Shown: piece by piece, positions 59,107 through 64,000 of the stretch
Position numbering within the stretch: position 1 is the first letter of the stretch
Layout: the number at the start of each line of letters is the position of its first letter
Assembly: GCA_023512835.1 (NCBI GenBank)
Contig: CM042088.1
Span: 8,734,078-8,798,077 of the forward strand
Reading direction: 5' to 3'
From: Taxillus chinensis
Lineage: Eukaryota; Streptophyta; Magnoliopsida; Santalales; Loranthaceae
DNA: 64,000 bases
The notes under the pieces: generated by a model
Databases searched by the model: none
Seen by the model: only the letters and a program-made list of their open reading frames with translations
Told to the model about the DNA's origin: nothing
Translations under genes and position numbers: made by a program

Positions 59107-60387
59107 TGATGGCCCCTTGGAGCCTAGAGGGGGGTGAACAGGCTCTTATCGAAACTCTTTTGATCTCTTAAGGCACTACACTAATCTAGTCAAGTGATAG
59201 AATCACTGCGGAAGATAACCAGATAGTGGAAGTATTTTGTTTTATTATCAAGAGATAAATACAACAAAATAGAAGCAAGACTCTCTTACACTCTGTTTAC
59301 AAAGGGATTCACACACTAGCCTAGATTATCTCTTTGAGCTCTTGTGCATACACAGGTTATTCAGGCTCGCTCGCACACATACGCACACCTTCACAAATGT
59401 ACAAGTATGAATATTTATACAAACATTCCTAAGAGACAACCTTGGAACTTGTAGTTCCGGAATGCGTTCAGCACTAACTATTCCTCGGTAATCTCTCTGC
59501 CTTGACTGCTGCGGTTTGTGGAGCTCAAGATCTTGGGTTTGAAGAGTATAAGTGCCTTGTGAGTTCCCAAATATAATTGAGGTTGTGTCCACATATCCGG
59601 GTGATCCATGTGTAAGATTCTTCAGGTTCTCAATGAGTTTGTCTTACATCGGGACACCACGAGCTGATAACTTTAAATGCGGTAGTTTGAAGTAGCATCT
59701 TCTTGATCCGGTGTAATTTTCCTTACTCCGTTGCTAATGAAGCTCAGAACCTTACTCCGTGTCAGTGGTTGCTTACTCCGTATCTATTAGGTACTGGAAT
59801 CCTTAGTCCGTGTCAGTGCTTCCTTATTCCGCATGTAAGTTCCTTACTCCGTATGTAAGTTCCTTACTCCGTATGAGTGAGTGGCCCGGATTCCTTACTC
59901 CGCATCTAATTTCCTTACTCCGTGCGAATAAAGACTCGGGTCCTTATTCCGCATCAATATTTCCTTACTCCGTATCTATGAAAGACTCGGATCCCTTACT
60001 CCGTGTCCTCTTTAGTTCGCTTGAGGGGAAGACTTAACCTTTTACTTCGTGCGACCTTGTAGACCAAGACTCTTACTCTGCATCAGTTTGACTTAGTCCG
60101 TTTGAGGCACTAGGAACATATTCCGCAATCCGTAGCTTTTAAGTTCTTAGTCCGCACGAATGTTTCTTATTCCGTATGTATTGGTGACTTGGTTATTTAC
60201 CAAGTGTATGACGACACTCACTCTTGTCCGGATCAGGATTATGTATCCTGTCCTTAGCTTTGCTCTCACGAGTGTATCTCCGGATTAATAACATATCTTC
60301 TGCAACGATTAAAGAAACACAAAAGATCTCAGATCAAATTCCATAAGGCTTTATCCGCATTATCCAAATTCTAGGCTTGATCCAACA
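59107..60387 (-). repeat. 3' LTR of K3
   Basis: On the minus strand it runs from TGTTGGATCAAGCC to GGGGCCATCA, 1281 bp. An array of CTTACTCCG(T/C) motifs, at least twelve, fills 59700-60190. A TATAAATATT-like site lies near 59410, and CCCCCCTCTAGG near the end recalls copia LTRs. Confidence 0.85.
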
Positions 60388-60539
60388 ATCTCCCCCAATT
60401 ATGGATATGCCCAAACCCTTTGTAATCTGATCTGGTAAGCAGTGCAAAAAGATAACATACAGAATACACATCACAACCAATTTTCATTTATCAGCAACAA
60501 AATACAATACAACCTTAATACAAGATTTTCACTAAGGTA

Positions 60540-61011
60540 CATAAGGCTTACTATACTTGAAGATCATAGTTGCTGCTTTCTCTCTAAGCTCCATTGTCTG
60601 CTTCATCGTATAAGTAGTGTGTTGGCTCTAAGATTTGTCCACAGTCAAGAATGACTTGACGAAGTAACAGACAAATGCCCCGTAGCTATCTCCATCCGAC
60701 TGTTGTGGCACTTGTTTCTTGCCCCGGAATGTCGCCTTCAGCTTTTCAGTTGGACTCAGGGGTGTGATGCCCAACTCTTCATATAATCCAGCATTCTTCA
60801 TAGCTTCAGTCAGTCTGAGACACAGTGGTTGCCATTGATTCTTTCTTACAAAATACTCCACAATCTGATGAGAATCAATCAGAATCATTTGCTTGGACTG
60901 AATCATGAAGACAGCCATCATGAAATGTGGCGACATGATCCGGTACGGAATGAGGATAGTTGAGAGAGTTTTCCATGGCTTGCTATCCTCAGCAGTTCCG
61001 TCAATGAAGGA
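60540..61011 (-). pseudogene. K3: C48 (Ulp1/SENP-like) protease domain with Cys-to-Tyr change
   Basis: MSPHFMMAVF (His), ILIDSHQ (Asp) and PQQSDGDSYGAFVC: the residue at the catalytic Cys position is Tyr (codon on the minus strand at 60682-60684). The open stretch is 60628-60936. It is in the same frame as the N-terminal part, separated by one TAG (61012-61014). The end, with REKAATMIFKYSKPY, lies in another frame (about 60540-60610). By family knowledge it cannot be an active cysteine protease. Confidence 0.83.
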
Positions 61012-62117
61012 CTAAATGAGATCCACACTGGGAAGATAACCTTCATTCCAGCACGGCAGAACGTCAAACAAGTGCCCATCCTTGTATAGAGATGGAAACA
61101 GCCTCATCTCCATTTTAGCAGCCCTGGAGAAGTTGTCAATGTCTTCTGTTGTAAAGAGTCCTTTTTCCGAACAAAGGGTCCGAATGTTATCCGAGGAAAA
61201 AGGGTACATGTTAGAGAGACATCTTCTCTCAGCAGAAGACTCAGCATAGGACTTCATTGCCTTACGCACGCTTCCATCCGCATCAGAAGGGTCACACGCC
61301 GCATATGATGGGAGGAAGGTGTCAGCTGCGGATGGAGAGGATGGAGGAAGAGCTGCACTCGAGGAGCTTGGCTGAGAGAAATGACTACGTTTGGGAATTT
61401 GAACTCCCGGAAGCAATGAAGAGGCAGACCGCTTCTCAGCATGAGTGGATGGTTGTGGTGCAGAAGGAGCAGGATCAGATGACACTCTCTCCCCCAGTTT
61501 GGCAGATCGCCGGGAAGCAACGGGAGGGCGAGCCATCGTGTGCGCCAGGTCCGCGAAGGAAGTAGACAAGGAATGGACGGACGAGGCGACGAGATCCATT
61601 TTCTGCTCCATAGAAGTGGAGGAGTCAGTGAGAGCGGAGAGGAGTTGGGCGCCGAGTGCATCAACCTTGGCGGCGATGGCGGATATTTGGGCGCTGTGAG
61701 CCTGAGCGTGGCGGTCCAACTGGGCGGAGAGCACAGCGTCGGAGTGGACCATGCCAAAAGAGGCACGCCCAAGAACCAACTCCTGGAGCTTTGGTGGACT
61801 CCCCCGCATGAACAGGAGTAGGAGTGCGCTGGGCAGAGGAGTCCGCAGGAGTATCGCAGCGACGACGAAGGGGCATCCGGAGCATCAGAGGCATCCAGAG
61901 CAGCTGACCCGCTTTGACCAGATAGGTCAACCACGGGAATGGCGTCAGCAAGAGAAGAGGGGCCAGCTTTAGCAGGGGAAGGACCCCGGGTGGAGGGGAC
62001 TGGGCTGGAGGGGGTAGGGAACGGCACATCTGGAATGGAGGCCGGCGTAAGAAAGCCGTGATCCAAGTTCCAGATGATCATGGTCTCCGGGGATTGGGTA
62101 TGGCGTGTGAAAAACAC
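61012..62117 (-). pseudogene. K3: N-terminal coding region
   Basis: 61012-61809 is one open frame: heptad-like stretch (AAKVDALGAQLLSALTDSS, KMDLVASSVHSLSTSF), RRSAKLGE, a Ser/Pro-rich linker and the segment before the protease (EKGLFTTEDIDNF, LPCW). A second frame (61860-62117, starting MFFTRHTQSPET) probably holds the true N-terminus, Pro/Ala/Ser-rich, joined by a frameshift near 61830. It matches K2 closely and has no known domain. Confidence 0.68.
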
Positions 62118-62157
62118 CCGGAGATCGTTGTTGTCATCACTGGTTTTCGTCCGGGCT

Positions 62158-62480
62158 CTTTTGGGGTGAGCTCAAACTAAACCAATGGTGAGAAATTTTA
62201 GAGTCGCCACCAACTGTTTTTAGGGTACAGTTGGATACCCTCTACTTTGAGTAGTTTCAAGTGTGTGGTCTGCGTTATCAGAGATGGGTTCGGGAGTTGG
62301 TTACGTGTAGGGAAGGATTAGTACCCCTACAGCGCCCTTTCGGTATCTAATTTAGGAGGAGGAGGTTTTTCTTTTATTTGTACTGCTATGACTGGGTTAA
62401 ATTTTCTAAAAGTCTATGATTTTTATCTGACTAAGTTATTTGTCAAAGTTATGGTTAAAATTGATTTACCCTAAATTTCT
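62158..62480. other. Unassigned repeat-like segment
   Basis: Contains AGAGTCGCCACCAACTG and GGGAAGGATTAGTACCCC, which from memory resemble segments near the ends of plant Ogre/Tat-type elements. No gene or LTR boundary can be shown. Confidence 0.35.
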
Positions 62481-62735
62481 AAAGGGAATCCTAAAAGATT
62501 TGGGTTTTTCTGTGAAGTGGAGAATGAGATCCTAGGGGTTGGTTTTGGCTTTTGTTTTGGTTTTACTTTTTGAAATTGAAGTCCTAAAAAAATGGTTTTT
62601 ATTTCCCCCCCTTTTTTTGTTTTTTTGTTTTGTTTTGTTTTGTTTTGTTTTGTTCTTTTGTTTTTTTTTGTTTTTTTTTTTGTTAGAAAACATACATTTG
62701 TATGTTTTGTAAAAAACATTTTGGTCCTTTTTTTT

Positions 62736-62775
<40 letters not shown>

Positions 62776-64000
62776 TTGTTTGTTGTTCGTTGTTTTTTTT
62801 TTGTTTTAGAAATTGAAATGCCAACTTTGGTTTTCTTCCTCTCTTCCCCTTTTTTTTTTTTTTTTTTAAAAGAACATGAAGACGTTTTTTGTTGCTTTTC
62901 TTTTTGTTTTTTTTTTGTTTTTAGAAACCTTTCTTTCTTTCCCCTTTTTTTTTGTTTTGTGAACCCAAAATCTTAAAGCCAATTTAGGAACATATACATG
63001 AAAATAAAAACGTGGCGTGTGTGATTATGGCATCCACAAACGAAAAAGAAAATCACTCTTTTTTTTTTCATGTTCTCCCTCTGCTCTCTCCTTTTTTCCT
63101 TTTTGTTTTCCCTTTCTTTTTACTATACTTTACATATTACAACATACACATAGGAAGAAATACAGGAAAATACAATGAAAAAGGTTGAAAAGCAATTACA
63201 TCAAATATAGATAAGCTAAAAAACGAAAATTAGAAAAATGCTAAAAAAACTAATTACACCAAATATAGATACAAATAAACTGAAAAAAGTAGTGAAAAGA
63301 TAAGGGCTGAACCGACTTTGAAACTTTGCAACGCCAATCTTCTGCTTGAGCTCCCGCCGGCACTGATAGTCACTTGCTCGACTCGGAATCGACAGATCTG
63401 ACAGTGGGACTTATGAAGAGACTTCCCTGGTGTTTGGAGATAGGAGGGCTGAAGTTGGAGTTTGCAAGGAGTGGATGAGTGATCTCTTATGATGATGATT
63501 CTGGGATTCTGTGTTTTTTTTTTTTGGGTTTGCCAGGAGGAAGCTGGGGTGTTTTTTGATGATGAGGCTGGGGCATTTTCTGATGATGATGAGGCTGGTT
63601 TTGATGATGAGACTGGTTTTTCCCTTTTTTTGAATTTCTCTCCTTTCTTTCTTTTCCTTTCTCCCTCTGTGTTTTTTTTTTTTTGCTCCGTCTGCACTGG
63701 GATGAGGAAGGGATGTAAAAGGGTACAGGTTTTTTTTCCTTTTTTTGCGACGAATTCCTTTTTTTTTTCTCTCCTGTCTGCACTGGGATGAAGGAAGGAC
63801 GTGAATGGTAGCAGGGTTTCAACGATAAGTGGGCTCTCTATTTTTGCTTTCTTTCTTTTTCTGCACTGGAATGATGGAGGGTTCCCTCTTCCTCTTTTTT
63901 TTTTTTGATGGCTTTCTTCAACGAAAAACCCAACCTCTCCCCTTTTTTTTTTGGTGGCTCTCTTCAACGAAAACCCAACCTCTCTTTTTTTTTTTTTTTT
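62481..64000. repeat. T-rich low-complexity region with short tandem repeats
   Basis: Long T-runs broken by TTTTG units (62610-62780 and elsewhere). Near the end, CTGCACTGGGATGA occurs at 63693 and 63779, with a variant at 63861, and TTCAACGAAAACCCAACCTC occurs at the right edge with a close copy at about 63917. The 237-codon minus-strand open frame at 63254-63967 is Lys/Ser-rich because of the T-runs, and I do not call it a gene. Confidence 0.8.

Larger units (their letters stand above)
59107..62157 (-). mobile_element. K3: LTR element encoding a C48/Ulp1-like protease, 5' LTR not seen
   Basis: Minus-strand relative of K2: coding region (about 60540-62117), polypurine tract (60388-60400, ATTGGGGGAGAT on the minus strand) and LTR (59107-60387). 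The 5' LTR and primer site are not found to the right, where unrelated T-rich sequence begins near 62158. ATGGG before 59107 would be the left target duplication. Confidence 0.82.

Noticed and set aside
63254..63967. 237-codon minus-strand open frame, Lys/Ser-rich
   Set aside because: It follows T-runs and short tandem repeats; the composition explains the lack of stops, and there is no domain.

Overview
The window is repeat-rich, heterochromatin-like DNA from a flowering plant; I cannot name the species. I see no convincing single-copy host gene, rRNA, tRNA or CRISPR array. Almost everything belongs to LTR retrotransposons, nested in each other. The plant origin rests on the element types: Ty3/gypsy chromoviruses with tRNA-iMet primer sites (TGGTATCAGAGC), an Athila-like element with a tRNA-Asp primer site (TGGCGCCGTTGCC), and copia-style polypurine tracts (GGGGGAGATTGTTGG). 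Letters A to M below are my own labels.

Layout. 1-597: A-type LTR, minus strand, inserted in the 3' LTR of element B. 598-25000: element B (minus-strand chromovirus), opened by three later insertions: element A (2373-11237, plus, TSD CTGAA), a solo LTR (15301-17132, TSD TTAAC) and element C (17655-24156, plus, TSD GATAC). The three separated pieces of B's 5' LTR sum to about 2326 bp, against 2329 bp for the uninterrupted LTR of its relative D. B itself lies in an LTR of family E (remnant 25001-26832). 28290-32151: element I, a minus-strand gypsy remnant with one 205-bp LTR. 32152-39583: K1, an LTR element encoding a C48/Ulp1-like cysteine protease; its 3' LTR holds a gypsy gag-pol fragment M without LTRs. 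39584-46389: decayed element F with a family E LTR at 41718-44076. 46390-55240: element D (minus), the best preserved chromovirus. 55241-57920: K2 (plus) and 59107-about 62157: K3 (minus), two further C48-protease elements facing each other across an LTR fragment J. 62158-64000: T-rich low-complexity DNA.

How the parts work together. A, B, D, F and I follow the Gag, protease, reverse transcriptase, RNase H, integrase plan, with a chromodomain-like tail visible in A and D. All have frameshifts or stops. The K elements have no visible pol genes and must have relied on other elements if they moved. They carry a long N-terminal region, a C48 protease domain, then a polypurine tract and LTR. Element C holds a probable captured C48 exon.

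The most unusual signal is in the LTRs. Nearly every LTR family here carries palindromes built as TGCACG-arm, short loop, complementary arm, with an arm sequence that differs between families while staying self-complementary. A second stem-loop, downstream of the TATA box, shows compensatory base changes between copies. A third palindrome (ATCAAAAC-N6-GTTTTGAT) sits near the TATA box in LTRs of otherwise different elements.
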